DNA from: Flavobacterium tagetis
Lineage (GTDB): Bacteria; Bacteroidota; Bacteroidia; Flavobacteriales; Flavobacteriaceae
Reading direction: 5' to 3'
DNA length: 64,000 nt
Assembly: GCF_016735615.1 (NCBI RefSeq)
Contig: NZ_JAERSF010000002.1
Coordinates: forward strand, 992,001 to 1,056,000
Both the position numbers and the translations under genes were made by a program. Below, piece by piece: positions 10,486-17,737 of the stretch. Below the pieces are notes generated by a model that was given only the letters and a program-made list of their open reading frames with translations, was not told the DNA's origin and made no database searches. The number at the start of each line of letters is the position of its first letter. The first letter of the stretch is position 1.

Positions 10486-11688
10486 TTAAGTTTTAGCTGT
10501 TTTGTTAAATATCGAAAGTAATCTTTCTAAAGCATTTTCAGAATGCAACTGCTCCCCATTTTTTAAAGTATTTTCTAAAGCTATTGCCGCTCTTTCCAGC
10601 ATTCTTTTTTCAAAGTGAGAAATAGCAGTTTTCATATCAGAAAATTGATTATTAGTCAAACAGTCTGCCAGTTCAACAGCATCTAGCAAAGCTAAGTTAG
10701 CGCCTTTTCCCGCAAAAGGAGGCATTCTATGCGCTGCATCGCCAATCATAGTCAAATTTTTCAACGTCTCCCAAGATTGGTTAAACGGAAAATAATATTG
10801 CGGACGTGGAATGAAATACAATTCGTTACTTTTAAACAACTCATCCCATTCAGAACTCCAATCTTGATAAACTTCTTTAAACCATTCAAAAATCTTTTGA
10901 TTATTTTTAAAGTCTAAATCATTTTCTGCAATCCAACTTTCGGGAATTTTACTGCTAAGTAAAAACATCAGCGAACCATCTCCTTTTGTGCCGTACATAA
11001 TGGTTTGTTCCTTTCCAAAAGCAAGAACTTTTCCTCCTTTCGAAAACTCAAAAAGATTGGGAGCATTTTCTTTGGCATTATAAATTGTGCCTTCAATCAT
11101 GGTAATTCCAGAATAAATTGGTTTTTCAGTACTTATATAACGACGGATTTTAGAATTTGCACCATCTGCAGCAATTACCACATCTGCGTAAATGGTAGTT
11201 CCGTTTTTAAAATGCACTCGCCAACCTTCGTTTTCTTTTTCCATAGAAGTAAACTGGCTATTCCAGGCAATGGAATCAGGAGAAAGGGAATTCAATAAAA
11301 TGTTTCGAAGAACTGAACGGTCTATTTCTGGACGAGGTTTTGAAATGTCTTGAAGCGAATCTTGATTGTTTTCTGAATTAGCCTTGGAAACAATTTTCAG
11401 AATAGCATGTTCATCAAACCTCAATTCAAAATTTTGGTCAACAATTCGGGCTTTGCTGGCGTTTGGTCGGATGTTTTTATAAAATTCATCCAATAACTCA
11501 GCTTGTTTCATGGCTATTAAACCTGAATCTTCATGTAAATCTAAAGGAGATCCCTGCACACGAACTTCTGAGTTGAGGTCTCTTTCGTAAACTTTTACAA
11601 TACTATTTTGTAATTGTAAAAGGCGGGCTAACATTAAACCACCCATTCCGCCACCAATAATCGCAACTTCTTTATTTTCTAGTAACAT
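10486..11688 (-). CDS. TetX-like FAD-dependent monooxygenase
   Basis: 400 residues of a class A flavoprotein monooxygenase. The N-terminal Rossmann motif is IGGGMGGLMLARLL (~residues 10-23), followed by an acidic/basic ERD at the end of strand 2. The central DG motif is AADGANSKIRRY (~175), and the FAD-ribose motif GDAAHRMPPFAGKGAN begins at residue 316. The segments GSPLDLHEDSG and PPFAGKGAN resemble the tetracycline-inactivating TetX family more than generic hydroxylases, although the proteins are clearly different. The gene starts 30 bases after the stop of the AraC gene on the same strand, so the two are probably cotranscribed. It likely hydroxylates a small aromatic or polyketide compound using NADPH and oxygen. 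Activity on tetracyclines is possible but cannot be read from sequence alone. Confidence 0.85.
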   Translation of the reverse strand: MLLENKEVAIIGGGMGGLMLARLLQLQNSIVKVYERDLNSEVRVQGSPLDLHEDSGLIAMKQAELLDEFYKNIRPNASKARIVDQNFELRFDEHAILKIVSKANSENNQDSLQDISKPRPEIDRSVLRNILLNSLSPDSIAWNSQFTSMEKENEGWRVHFKNGTTIYADVVIAADGANSKIRRYISTEKPIYSGITMIEGTIYNAKENAPNLFEFSKGGKVLAFGKEQTIMYGTKGDGSLMFLLSSKIPESWIAENDLDFKNNQKIFEWFKEVYQDWSSEWDELFKSNELYFIPRPQYYFPFNQSWETLKNLTMIGDAAHRMPPFAGKGANLALLDAVELADCLTNNQFSDMKTAISHFEKRMLERAAIALENTLKNGEQLHSENALERLLSIFNKTAKT

Positions 11689-11718
11689 AGTTTTGTATTT
11701 AAAATCTATGCCACAAAA

Positions 11719-12477
11719 TTATTTGGATGAAAGAGCAGATAATAGTATAAATCGGTCGTTTTTATTTTGAAACAACTCTTTTGGAAGTGAGCCTGAAATC
11801 TTTTTGATCTCTTTAATAAAATGGGTCTGATCTGAAAAATTCTCTTCAGGAAACAATTTCCCTTTTGCAATATGTTCCAAAGAAGCACGAAAACGCAGAA
11901 TCGAACAATACCCTTTTAATGAAACCCCAAAATACTGATTAAAATATCGGTTGATCTGTCGGCTGCTCCAATTAGCTTTTTCCGATAATTCTTTTACCGT
12001 CATGTCTCCGTTGGTTTCGTAAATGAGTATGAATAATTTTTGTTTTCGATTATCGATTTCTTTTAATAATAAAGATTCAATTTTTGCAGATGCTTTTTCG
12101 CAGAACAATTCAAAATTTTCTAAATCATTTTTATTGAAATCCCAGAAATTATTTTCAAGCAGTTTTCCAGAATTTAAAAGATCTGCAATGCTTTCATGAA
12201 AAACATATTCAGCAGCAGGAAGTTTAAAACTAATTGTAAAAGTCAGACTATTGGCTGGAATTTTTCCTTTTTCGTATTGCTGTGTTCCCAAACCCAGAAG
12301 TCTGATTTGAAAAGGAATTTCAGCTGTTTTTATCAGTGACAAATCAATTCGGCCGTCGGGAAGGCCAATTGTTTCTAAAGTTTGATCCGATTTATTCTCC
12401 ATGCACCAAAAACTATCCACAAAATCTGAGAGTTTTTTGTTGGGCTTAATAGATTGATATACTAAATCGTGAATCAT
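11719..12477 (-). CDS. AraC family transcriptional regulator
   Basis: 252 residues. The N-terminal ~120 residues match the beta-rich sensing domain common in Bacteroidota AraC proteins (DUF6597-like: SFWCMENKSDQTL...LPDGRIDLSL). The C-terminal ~90 residues carry the double helix-turn-helix: MTVKELSEKANWSSRQINRYFNQYFGVSLKGY, then a degenerate second HTH ending NFSDQTHFIKEIKKISGSLPKEL. It precedes the TetX-like monooxygenase by 30 bases and probably controls that operon, perhaps in response to its substrate. The second HTH reads FSDQTHFIKEIKKI, with the usual F/Y at the recognition site partly changed but still typical. Confidence 0.88.
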   Translation of the reverse strand: MIHDLVYQSIKPNKKLSDFVDSFWCMENKSDQTLETIGLPDGRIDLSLIKTAEIPFQIRLLGLGTQQYEKGKIPANSLTFTISFKLPAAEYVFHESIADLLNSGKLLENNFWDFNKNDLENFELFCEKASAKIESLLLKEIDNRKQKLFILIYETNGDMTVKELSEKANWSSRQINRYFNQYFGVSLKGYCSILRFRASLEHIAKGKLFPEENFSDQTHFIKEIKKISGSLPKELFQNKNDRFILLSALSSK

Positions 12478-12787
12478 TTCATCAAATTTAAAACGAAATT
12501 ATGCAATTCGCTACTCATTCTTGCAAAGAAAGAATAGCTGTAAAAAGGCTGTACAGACGTTTTTAATTTCGAAAAAATAGCATTGAAAAACTTAACATTG
12601 GATAAGTATTTGATTTTTAATCTAATACGGTCTGTTTTTTCTTGCCATGAAAAACTTAACATTGGCGAATGTCTTTTTCAATTTATCTTTGTTTATTATT
12701 TTTTGATGTTAATTTAATGATTTAATAACATTAAAAATTAGTTTAATTAAAAATAAATTTAATCAATTTCTTAAAATTAACAGAATA
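12478..12787. promoter_or_regulatory. Intergenic region with promoter for the Lys-rich protein and an 18-bp direct repeat
   Basis: On the plus strand TTG (12662-12664), 19 bases, TATCTTTG (12684-12691) matches the Bacteroidota promoter consensus TTG-N17-23-TAnnTTTG. It would give an ~90-base AT-rich leader before the ATG at 12788. An exact 18-bp direct repeat (tgaaaaacttaacattgg) occurs at 12584-12601 and 12648-12665; its second copy covers the -33 TTG. It may be a regulator binding site. No gene is supported in the interval. Confidence 0.55.
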
Positions 12788-13294
12788 ATGGCAAAAGAAA
12801 TACTTGTTGGTGAAACCATTCAAGAAACAGAAACTGTTTCGGTTATTTCTAATGAAGAAAACGAGCAAAAAGAGACTCCGATTCTAGAATCTGCTGAAAC
12901 TCCAGAATCAAAACCAAAATCTAAAAGAGCTCCAAAAAAAGTGGCTACTGCAACGGAAGAAGAATTGCAAGAGCCAAAACAAACGGAAACAGAAGAAACT
13001 ATATTAGAGGCTGAAGAAGAAATTTCAGAACAAAACGAAGATAAACCAAAATCTAAAAAGAGTAAAAAAATGAAAGATAAAGACAAAGAGAAAAAAGAGA
13101 AAAAGAAAAAAGCTGTTGCTAAGAAAAAAGAGAAAGCAAAAGACAAAAAGAAAGAGAAAGCTAAAAAAGCAAAACTAAAAGCTAAAGCGAAAAAGAAAGC
13201 CAAAGCTAAAAAAGCTAAAGAAAAAGCAAAGGCGAAAAAAATTGCTAAAAACAAAGCGAAACGATCTAAAGCAAAGAAGAATAAGAAGAAATAA
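12788..13294 (+). CDS. Lys/Ala-rich histone H1-like protein
   Basis: 168 residues of very biased composition. Residues 1-95 are acidic and low-complexity (many Glu, Thr, Pro). Residues ~95-168 are almost entirely Lys, Ala and Glu with KAKAKK-type repeats, like the C-terminal tail of histone H1 and of bacterial H1-like proteins (Hc1, AlgP/AlgR3 tails). There is no signal peptide or membrane segment. A cytoplasmic nucleic-acid binding or condensing role is plausible from charge alone. It has its own TTG/TATCTTTG promoter 97 bases upstream, and its 3' end abuts a palindromic element. The coding direction is chosen because the opposite strand gives only a Phe/Ser-rich mirror of the same bias. Confidence 0.75.
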   Translation: MAKEILVGETIQETETVSVISNEENEQKETPILESAETPESKPKSKRAPKKVATATEEELQEPKQTETEETILEAEEEISEQNEDKPKSKKSKKMKDKDKEKKEKKKKAVAKKKEKAKDKKKEKAKKAKLKAKAKKKAKAKKAKEKAKAKKIAKNKAKRSKAKKNKKK

Positions 13295-13299
13295 TTTTT

Positions 13300-13479
13300 A
13301 ATTGTGAATGGTTAATTGTGAATTTTCCTAAACCAATTAGATCAATCAAAATATAAAGCCACAAATTACAAGATTATCACAGATTTTTTTAATCTTTTTA
13401 ATCCTTTAATCTGTGGCTATTTTTATTAGCAATCTTAGCATTTCACATTTCACATTTCATAACTCACCATTCACAATTC
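13300..13479. repeat. Composite palindromic intergenic element
   Basis: Two nested inverted repeats. The outer arms aattgtgaatggt (from 13300) and the complementary accattcacaatt (to 13479) enclose imperfect inner arms agccacaaattacaagatta (13357-13376) and taatcctttaatctgtggct (13399-13418), which agree at 17 of 20 positions. The element fills the gap between two convergent genes, so it may act as a bidirectional terminator. The stop codon of the minus-strand zinc-ribbon ORF lies inside the right outer arm. Confidence 0.7.
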
Positions 13480-13929
13480 TTTGACTTTTTTCTGTATCGC
13501 GAGTTTGTCAATTTTTTGGAGAAATTCAGGATCAAATTCGGAATAGGCTCTTAATCTGTATTTTTCATCTCTAATTTTCATTACTAAACGAATTTTTTGA
13601 ACCATTAGCCAAATAGGTTCATATCTTTTATGTCCAAGTAAGTATTGAATTTTGAGTATAGATATTCTTCTGTGTGAGAGGGTCATCAATTCGATGCAAA
13701 TCATCCAGTATCGAATCGGTAGATTAGAATTTTCCATAACAGTTCCAGATCTAAGACTGGTTCTGCTTCCGCATTTTCTGCACTGAAATTTTAAATCATT
13801 TTGTCTGAAAGAATGCACATTATGACTGCATTTTCTGCACACAAGACCATTTTCTAAGCGCTTATTTTTTAGCTCCTCAATACAAGTTGCCTCATCCGGA
13901 TATTTTTCAAAATATGCGCGTAATTCCAT
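13471..13929 (-). CDS. Zinc-ribbon protein resembling the N-terminus of an IS1595-type transposase
   Basis: 152 residues. A zinc ribbon is formed by C31-x2-C34 and C50-x2-C53, followed by SRTSLRSGTVMENSNLPIRYWM. That is the hallmark of the transposase zinc-ribbon domain of IS1595-family elements. A helical region (~75-125) follows. The catalytic DDE domain expected in a ~300-residue IS1595 transposase is absent. No terminal inverted repeats typical of an IS were found around it. The stop codon lies in the arm of a palindromic repeat, so the ORF is either a truncated remnant or a domesticated DNA-binding protein. The reading frame itself is clean, with no internal stops. Confidence 0.7.
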   Translation of the reverse strand: MELRAYFEKYPDEATCIEELKNKRLENGLVCRKCSHNVHSFRQNDLKFQCRKCGSRTSLRSGTVMENSNLPIRYWMICIELMTLSHRRISILKIQYLLGHKRYEPIWLMVQKIRLVMKIRDEKYRLRAYSEFDPEFLQKIDKLAIQKKVKEL

Positions 13930-14003
13930 TTATATAATTCCTCATTTGTTTTTCGAAATATAAAATATTTTATAGAATTGAAAAACAAACTGGAATAAAA
14001 AAT

Positions 14004-14037
14004 AAAAAGGAATATCCGAAAACGAATATTCCTTTTT
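14004..14037 (-). terminator. Rho-independent terminator for the Roadblock-like gene
   Basis: An inverted repeat aaaaaggaatatccg / cgaatattccttttt with a 4-base loop and T-runs on both strands lies just after the stop at 14056. Its symmetry means it could also work in the plus direction. Confidence 0.8.
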
Positions 14038-14055
14038 ACATGGGGCAAAATTGTG

Positions 14056-14433
14056 TTATAATTTAGCTACGATTTCTTTTTTGTACTTATTAAGGATAGA
14101 TTTTGTCATTCCTAAATTAGCTTTTGTAGAATCTACAGCCAGGTAAATAAAGTAATCCTGATTGTCAGAAACATCAATAATGTGAATTTGAGAACTTAAT
14201 GTAATCATGATATTATCGATTACTTGTCCTTGTAATCCTAAAGCTTTAATAGCGTTCATTTTTGCTTTTACCACTTCAAGATTATAAGCTGATGCAAGTT
14301 CTGGATCAAAATCTGCAACTACAGACTGAGAATAGTATGACATACCGCTTGCAATTTCGGCTACAGAAACTGCGATGAACCCTGGGACGTTCTTTTTTAG
14401 ATCTTCCCCAAATTGAGTTAAAAAATCAGACAT
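14056..14433 (-). CDS. Roadblock/LC7-like small protein
   Basis: 125 residues, soluble, no signal peptide. The order is helix, strands (PGFIAVSVAEIASGMSYYSQS), a long helix (VVKAKMNAIKALG), then beta strands (IDNIMITLSSQIHIIDV, DYFIYLAVDS) and a final basic helix. This fits the Roadblock/LC7 (MglB-like) fold. In bacteria such proteins often modulate small Ras-like GTPases that set cell polarity or motility, but no GTPase gene is adjacent. The gene stands alone, with a strong terminator after it and about 270 bases of non-coding DNA before it. The fold assignment rests on pattern and is moderate. Confidence 0.6.
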   Translation of the reverse strand: MSDFLTQFGEDLKKNVPGFIAVSVAEIASGMSYYSQSVVADFDPELASAYNLEVVKAKMNAIKALGLQGQVIDNIMITLSSQIHIIDVSDNQDYFIYLAVDSTKANLGMTKSILNKYKKEIVAKL

Positions 14434-14634
14434 AATGTTAGAATTTTAGTTGTTGTAAATAAGATTGAATTGTTTTGGATACAGGCAAAATTAGGGATAC
14501 AATATTATTTAATTATCCGCATTGAGTACCTTTTTTTATACAATAATTAAAAAATAACACAAGTCTGATAAAATCAGTTTTTTGTTCTTCTAGCTGAATT
14601 CTGTTTTGGTTTGAAAATGAAATAATTAAACTAG

Positions 14635-14678
14635 AAATGCTTCTGAAAAAGCACTTATAAGCCTTTCAGAAGCATTTT
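14635..14678 (-). terminator. Terminator downstream of the nitroreductase gene
   Basis: Arms aaatgcttctgaaa (14635-14648) and tttcagaagcattt (14664-14677) form a perfect 14-bp stem with T-rich flanks just past the stop at 14701. Confidence 0.8.
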
Positions 14679-14700
14679 ATTTTAAGCAAAAATTAATTTT

Positions 14701-15333
14701 TTACTTGATTTCTGTTATAAATTCTTCTTGAGCAGTTCTCACTTTTTTCAAGTTTACCAACCAATCGTTTGCATCATCTCTATAACCAAGTGGTAAAACT
14801 AAAACACTATTTAAACCAAGTTCGTTTAAGCCTAAAAGTTTGTCTACTTCAGCAGGAATAAAACCTTCCATTGGAGTTGCGTCTACTTGTTGCTCAGCAG
14901 CTGCAGCGATTGCGATACCAAACGAAATATAAGCTTGTTTAGCAGCATGGTTAGCGTGCCATTCTTGACCAAGAGGCTCGTACATACCCCAAAGTCTCTG
15001 TTTGTACTCGTCCATAGCATCTGCAGGAATTCCTCTTTCAGCAATTGTTTTGTCAAATATAGCAGAAATTTTCTCTAGACTGTAACCGTCCCAAGCAGCC
15101 CAAACCAAAACGTGAGAAGCGTCTGTAACTTGACTTTGATCAAAACTTACCGCTCTTAGTTTTTCTTTAACTTCTTGGTTTGTAATAACAAAGATTTTAT
15201 AAGGTTGTAAACCAGAAGAAGAAGGAGCTAGTTTTGCAGCTTCAAGAATATAATCTACTTTTTCTTGCGGAACAGCTTGTCCGTTCATTTTTTTTGTAGC
15301 ATAACGCCACTTTAGTGCATCTATTAAGGCCAT
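14701..15333 (-). CDS. NAD(P)H-dependent oxidoreductase, nitroreductase family (NfsB-like)
   Basis: 210 residues, the usual length for the family. The N-terminal RYATKKMNGQAVPQEKV...LAPSSSGLQPYKIFVI contains the FMN phosphate-binding Arg/Lys and the SSSGLQPY segment of NfsB-type flavin reductases. Near the C-terminus LGLNELGLNSVLVLPLGYRDD matches the conserved FMN-contacting region. The enzyme is expected to be a cytoplasmic FMN dimer that reduces nitroaromatics, quinones or similar electrophiles. It is divergent from an HxlR regulator with 107 bases between the starts, the common arrangement in which HxlR controls an adjacent reductase in response to electrophile or redox stress. A TACATTTG -7-like element (15367-15360) lies upstream. 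Confidence 0.9.
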   Translation of the reverse strand: MALIDALKWRYATKKMNGQAVPQEKVDYILEAAKLAPSSSGLQPYKIFVITNQEVKEKLRAVSFDQSQVTDASHVLVWAAWDGYSLEKISAIFDKTIAERGIPADAMDEYKQRLWGMYEPLGQEWHANHAAKQAYISFGIAIAAAAEQQVDATPMEGFIPAEVDKLLGLNELGLNSVLVLPLGYRDDANDWLVNLKKVRTAQEEFITEIK

Positions 15334-15359
15334 CTTTTTTAATTGATTAAAATTGTATT

Positions 15360-15429
15360 CAAATGTAAAAACTTTAAGTGTATTTTTGTCATCTGATTAC
15401 CAAAAGTAACTGTAACATCGAGGTAACCT
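15360..15429. promoter_or_regulatory. Divergent promoter region between nitroreductase and HxlR genes
   Basis: TACATTTG on the minus strand (15367-15360) and TATTTTTG on the plus strand (15381-15388) both fit the TAnnTTTG -7 box and lie only 13 bases apart. A TTG sits 25 bases before the plus box, slightly too far. Near-palindromic aggtaacct (15421-15429) and two gtaac copies just upstream are candidate HxlR binding sites. Confidence 0.45.
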
Positions 15430-15440
15430 ACTATTATAAC

Positions 15441-15797
15441 ATGATAAAAGAACCAATACACGATAAAAAATCTTGCAATCAGCATATTATGGCAGTGCAC
15501 GACGCCATGTATATTTTAAACGGAAGATGGAAAATTTCTATAATCGCATCTCTTTGTTTTAATACATTGAGATTTACCGACTTGTTAAGAGAAGTTGAAG
15601 GTATTTCTGGAAAAATGCTAAGCAGACAATTAAAGAATCTAGAAGAAAATCAATTGGTAACGAGAACTGTTCTAAACACACAGCCTGTTACCGTTGAGTA
15701 TGAATTAACAGAATACGGACATACATTAAAAGAAGTCATCGATTCTCTTGCAAAATGGGGGCATAACCACAGAAAGAAAATTACAGGAAAAGATTAG
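15441..15797 (+). CDS. HxlR family winged-helix transcriptional regulator
   Basis: 118 residues from the ATG at 15441. A further-upstream GTG is in frame but lies close to the putative promoter, so it is disfavoured. The family pattern is plain: MYILNGRWKISIIASLCFNTLRFTDLLREVEGISGKMLSRQLKNLEENQLVTRTV, followed by VEYELTEYGHTLKEVI. Cys11 sits before the HTH, where some HxlR proteins sense electrophiles or disulfide stress. The gene diverges from the nitroreductase, which is its likely target. Its 3' end overlaps that of the MarR gene by 4 bases. Confidence 0.9.
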   Translation: MIKEPIHDKKSCNQHIMAVHDAMYILNGRWKISIIASLCFNTLRFTDLLREVEGISGKMLSRQLKNLEENQLVTRTVLNTQPVTVEYELTEYGHTLKEVIDSLAKWGHNHRKKITGKD

Positions 15798-16273
15798 TTT
15801 TTGTCTTTTAGTTCAATTGCTTTCTGAAAAAAACCTTGACGTGTTAGATTTTGTTCTGCTTCTTCAATCGCTTGCAGAAGATTGTTTTGAGTATTGGTGA
15901 TTTCGTTTAAAGCTTTTGTCATAATGCTCCAAACGGGCTGCATTTTAGTAATCAGTTCTTCCCCTTTTGCTGTTAAGATGATCAATCTCTTACGTTCGTC
16001 TTGTTTGTCTTTTTTAGAACTAATAATTTTTTCTTTCTCCAATTCCTTTAATAAATTGATGGTTGACGGATGACTGTAGCCAATTTCATTGGCAATTTCA
16101 ACCACGCTCAACATTTCTTTTACGTGTAAAGTATAAATTACAGGAAACCATTTCGGTTCAAAATCAATATTAAAATAGCTGTAAATCTGTGCGCCATCTT
16201 TGCGTAATTGTTCGCTAAGACGCTGCAAACGCGTTGATATGGCTAAAATTCCAATTTCGTCAATTATATTCAT
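15794..16273 (-). CDS. MarR family transcriptional regulator
   Basis: 159 residues from the ATG at 16273, which starts 2 bases after the stop of the upstream acetyltransferase. An in-frame TTG 27 bases upstream would force an overlap and is disfavoured. The winged helix is HVKEMLSVVEIANEIGYSHPSTINLLKELEKEKIISSKKDKQDERKRLIILTAKGEELI, a classic MarR pattern with the DERKR wing. The flanking N- and C-terminal helices form the dimer interface. It is cotranscribed with the GNAT gene, and the operon promoter carries a palindrome over its -7 box, so autorepression is likely. Confidence 0.9.
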   Translation of the reverse strand: MNIIDEIGILAISTRLQRLSEQLRKDGAQIYSYFNIDFEPKWFPVIYTLHVKEMLSVVEIANEIGYSHPSTINLLKELEKEKIISSKKDKQDERKRLIILTAKGEELITKMQPVWSIMTKALNEITNTQNNLLQAIEEAEQNLTRQGFFQKAIELKDKN

Positions 16274-16275
16274 TT

Positions 16276-16761
16276 CTATGGATTTAAGTTTAAATGACAA
16301 AAAACATTGTCAGGTTTCATTAACGGAAAATCAACAGGAAGTGTATCTTTTGGTATTTTTACAAAACTATTCTTTTCGTAAAAACGTAAGGCCGCCTGCA
16401 ATAAAGTAACCGTTCCTAAATATAGGTCTTTAATTTTGTTTTCTTTGCTGTATTCAATTAATTGCTCCAATAATTGTTGGGCAATTTGAAATTCTTTTCC
16501 CCTGAATTCTTTCTTGACGAACATTTTTCTGATGGCTGCAGCTTCTGGATTAAATTTTACCAAAGCGATTGTGCCAACCAATTTTTCGTCAATAAAAGCC
16601 CCCAAAAAAGTACCGCCCGATTTGAAATAAAAGTTTTGGATATCTAATAAATCTGGCTGATCTTCTAAAGTAATAGGTACATTGAATTCTTTTTGCTGAA
16701 TGTTTAATATGAGATCTACGATTTCATTTTCGTACTCATTTTGTATAGGTTTAATCTGCAT
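16276..16761 (-). CDS. GNAT family N-acetyltransferase
   Basis: 161 residues. The acetyl-CoA binding region is IRKMFVKKEFRGKEFQIAQQLLEQLIEYSKENKI (~residues 75-110), and RFYEKNSFVKI is the typical C-terminal motif. Strand 4 before it reads GTIALVKF. The glycine-rich Q/RxxGxG/A loop is degenerate here (FRGKEFQIA). It is first in a two-gene operon with a MarR regulator, a common pairing in which acetyltransferases modify a small toxic amine or metabolite. The substrate cannot be told. Confidence 0.85.
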   Translation of the reverse strand: MQIKPIQNEYENEIVDLILNIQQKEFNVPITLEDQPDLLDIQNFYFKSGGTFLGAFIDEKLVGTIALVKFNPEAAAIRKMFVKKEFRGKEFQIAQQLLEQLIEYSKENKIKDLYLGTVTLLQAALRFYEKNSFVKIPKDTLPVDFPLMKPDNVFCHLNLNP

Positions 16762-16789
16762 GGTTATTTCAAATAATTAAATATGAGTA

Positions 16790-16820
16790 CAAAACTACGT
16801 AGTTAGCTACATATATACAA
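16790..16820 (-). promoter_or_regulatory. Promoter and probable MarR operator of the GNAT-MarR operon
   Basis: Read on the minus strand: TTG (16820-16818), 20 bases, TAGTTTTG (16797-16790), a full match to the Bacteroidota consensus. The 12-bp perfect palindrome aactacgtagtt (16793-16804) overlaps the -7 box, and a second gtagc/gctac-like half-site lies between the boxes. This is the expected place for an autorepressor. Confidence 0.65.
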
Positions 16821-16821
16821 G

Positions 16822-16848
16822 CAAAAAACCGCTGAAACCAGCAGTTTT
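16822..16848 (-). terminator. Terminator of the proline-rich secreted protein gene
   Basis: On the minus strand aaaactgctg, a 4-base loop, cagcggtttt and then a T-run form a stem with one G-U pair. It lies about 45 bases past the stop at 16891 and just before the next promoter. Confidence 0.7.
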
Positions 16849-16890
16849 AAGTGTTTTTTATGATTTATTACAATTTTTTGTTTCTGATTT

Positions 16891-17484
16891 TTATTCTTTA
16901 ACTAATACGATAACAGCTTTATAACCCGTACCAACATTCCATTCGCTTGACGAAATAACCTGGCCTTTATCGTCATAAACTTTAAATTCGGCTGTGTTCG
17001 GAGAAGCAAAACCTTCGTTTAAAGCTTCAATGTCAATTTTATTGATTCCTTTTTCCAAGTTTATTTTGACACTTTTAAAATCGCCATTCAAAAAGACTTC
17101 AGGTTCAATAACTTTATCGTTCAAATATACTTTTACTTTATCGCCGTCTACAAAAGCTGCATCACGGTACATTATAGTAGAAGTAATGGCAGTAGTATTG
17201 AAATTGCCTAAAAACTGATTCCTTCTATAAAATATTCCCTCGACATTAGCTTCTGGCTTATAAAGATTTGTGTTTTTAAATAACTCGTCTGGATTAACCT
17301 GAAGTGGAGCAGGTTTCTCAATAGGCGCTGGCGGGTTTTCTTTAGGAGCAGCTTCTGTTGGTGGGATAACTTCTTTTACAGGAGATTTTTTTGCAGGAAT
17401 CGATTTGAATTTTTTATCCAATTCCTGGGCAAAACCCTGCAATGAGAAAGAAGCAAAGGCAATTATCAAAAATATTTTTTTCAT
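16891..17484 (-). CDS. Secreted protein of unknown function with proline-rich linker
   Basis: 197 residues. A clear signal peptide (KKIFLIIAFASFSLQGFAQE) is followed by a Lys/Pro-rich linker (~25-70). A beta-rich domain (~75-197) follows, with VKVYLNDKVIEPEVFLNGDFKSVKINLEKGINKIDIEALN. That segment resembles the lectin-like or Ig-like fold used to describe small cell-envelope proteins, but no named family was recognised. It is monocistronic, with its own terminator. Probably periplasmic or outer-membrane associated; function not assignable. Confidence 0.75.
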   Translation of the reverse strand: MKKIFLIIAFASFSLQGFAQELDKKFKSIPAKKSPVKEVIPPTEAAPKENPPAPIEKPAPLQVNPDELFKNTNLYKPEANVEGIFYRRNQFLGNFNTTAITSTIMYRDAAFVDGDKVKVYLNDKVIEPEVFLNGDFKSVKINLEKGINKIDIEALNEGFASPNTAEFKVYDDKGQVISSSEWNVGTGYKAVIVLVKE

Positions 17485-17737
17485 GTTTTTATACTATTAA
17501 TCTTGTGTGGTATTGATTTAAAAAAAATTAGATGCATCATAATCTTTTATATATAAACATTTTATAAAACCAATTATTGCCTTATAAGAGGTTATTTTTC
17601 TAAAAATTAACTTTCTGCTTTGTTTTTTTTAAGTATAAATATACTTAATATAAAATCGTTTTTAAATACTTTAATGTGTTTTTAATATATTGATTGTTAA
17701 TGTTTTATATTTGTATTTCAATCGAAAAAAATATGCT

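Noticed and set aside
12474..12662. 62-codon minus-strand frame in the AraC upstream region
   Set aside because: There is no recognisable domain, and it covers the direct repeat and promoter area.
12820..13254. 144-codon minus-strand frame opposite the Lys-rich gene
   Set aside because: It is a Phe/Ser-rich mirror of the biased plus-strand composition. The plus frame has a promoter, a proper start and an H1-like tail.
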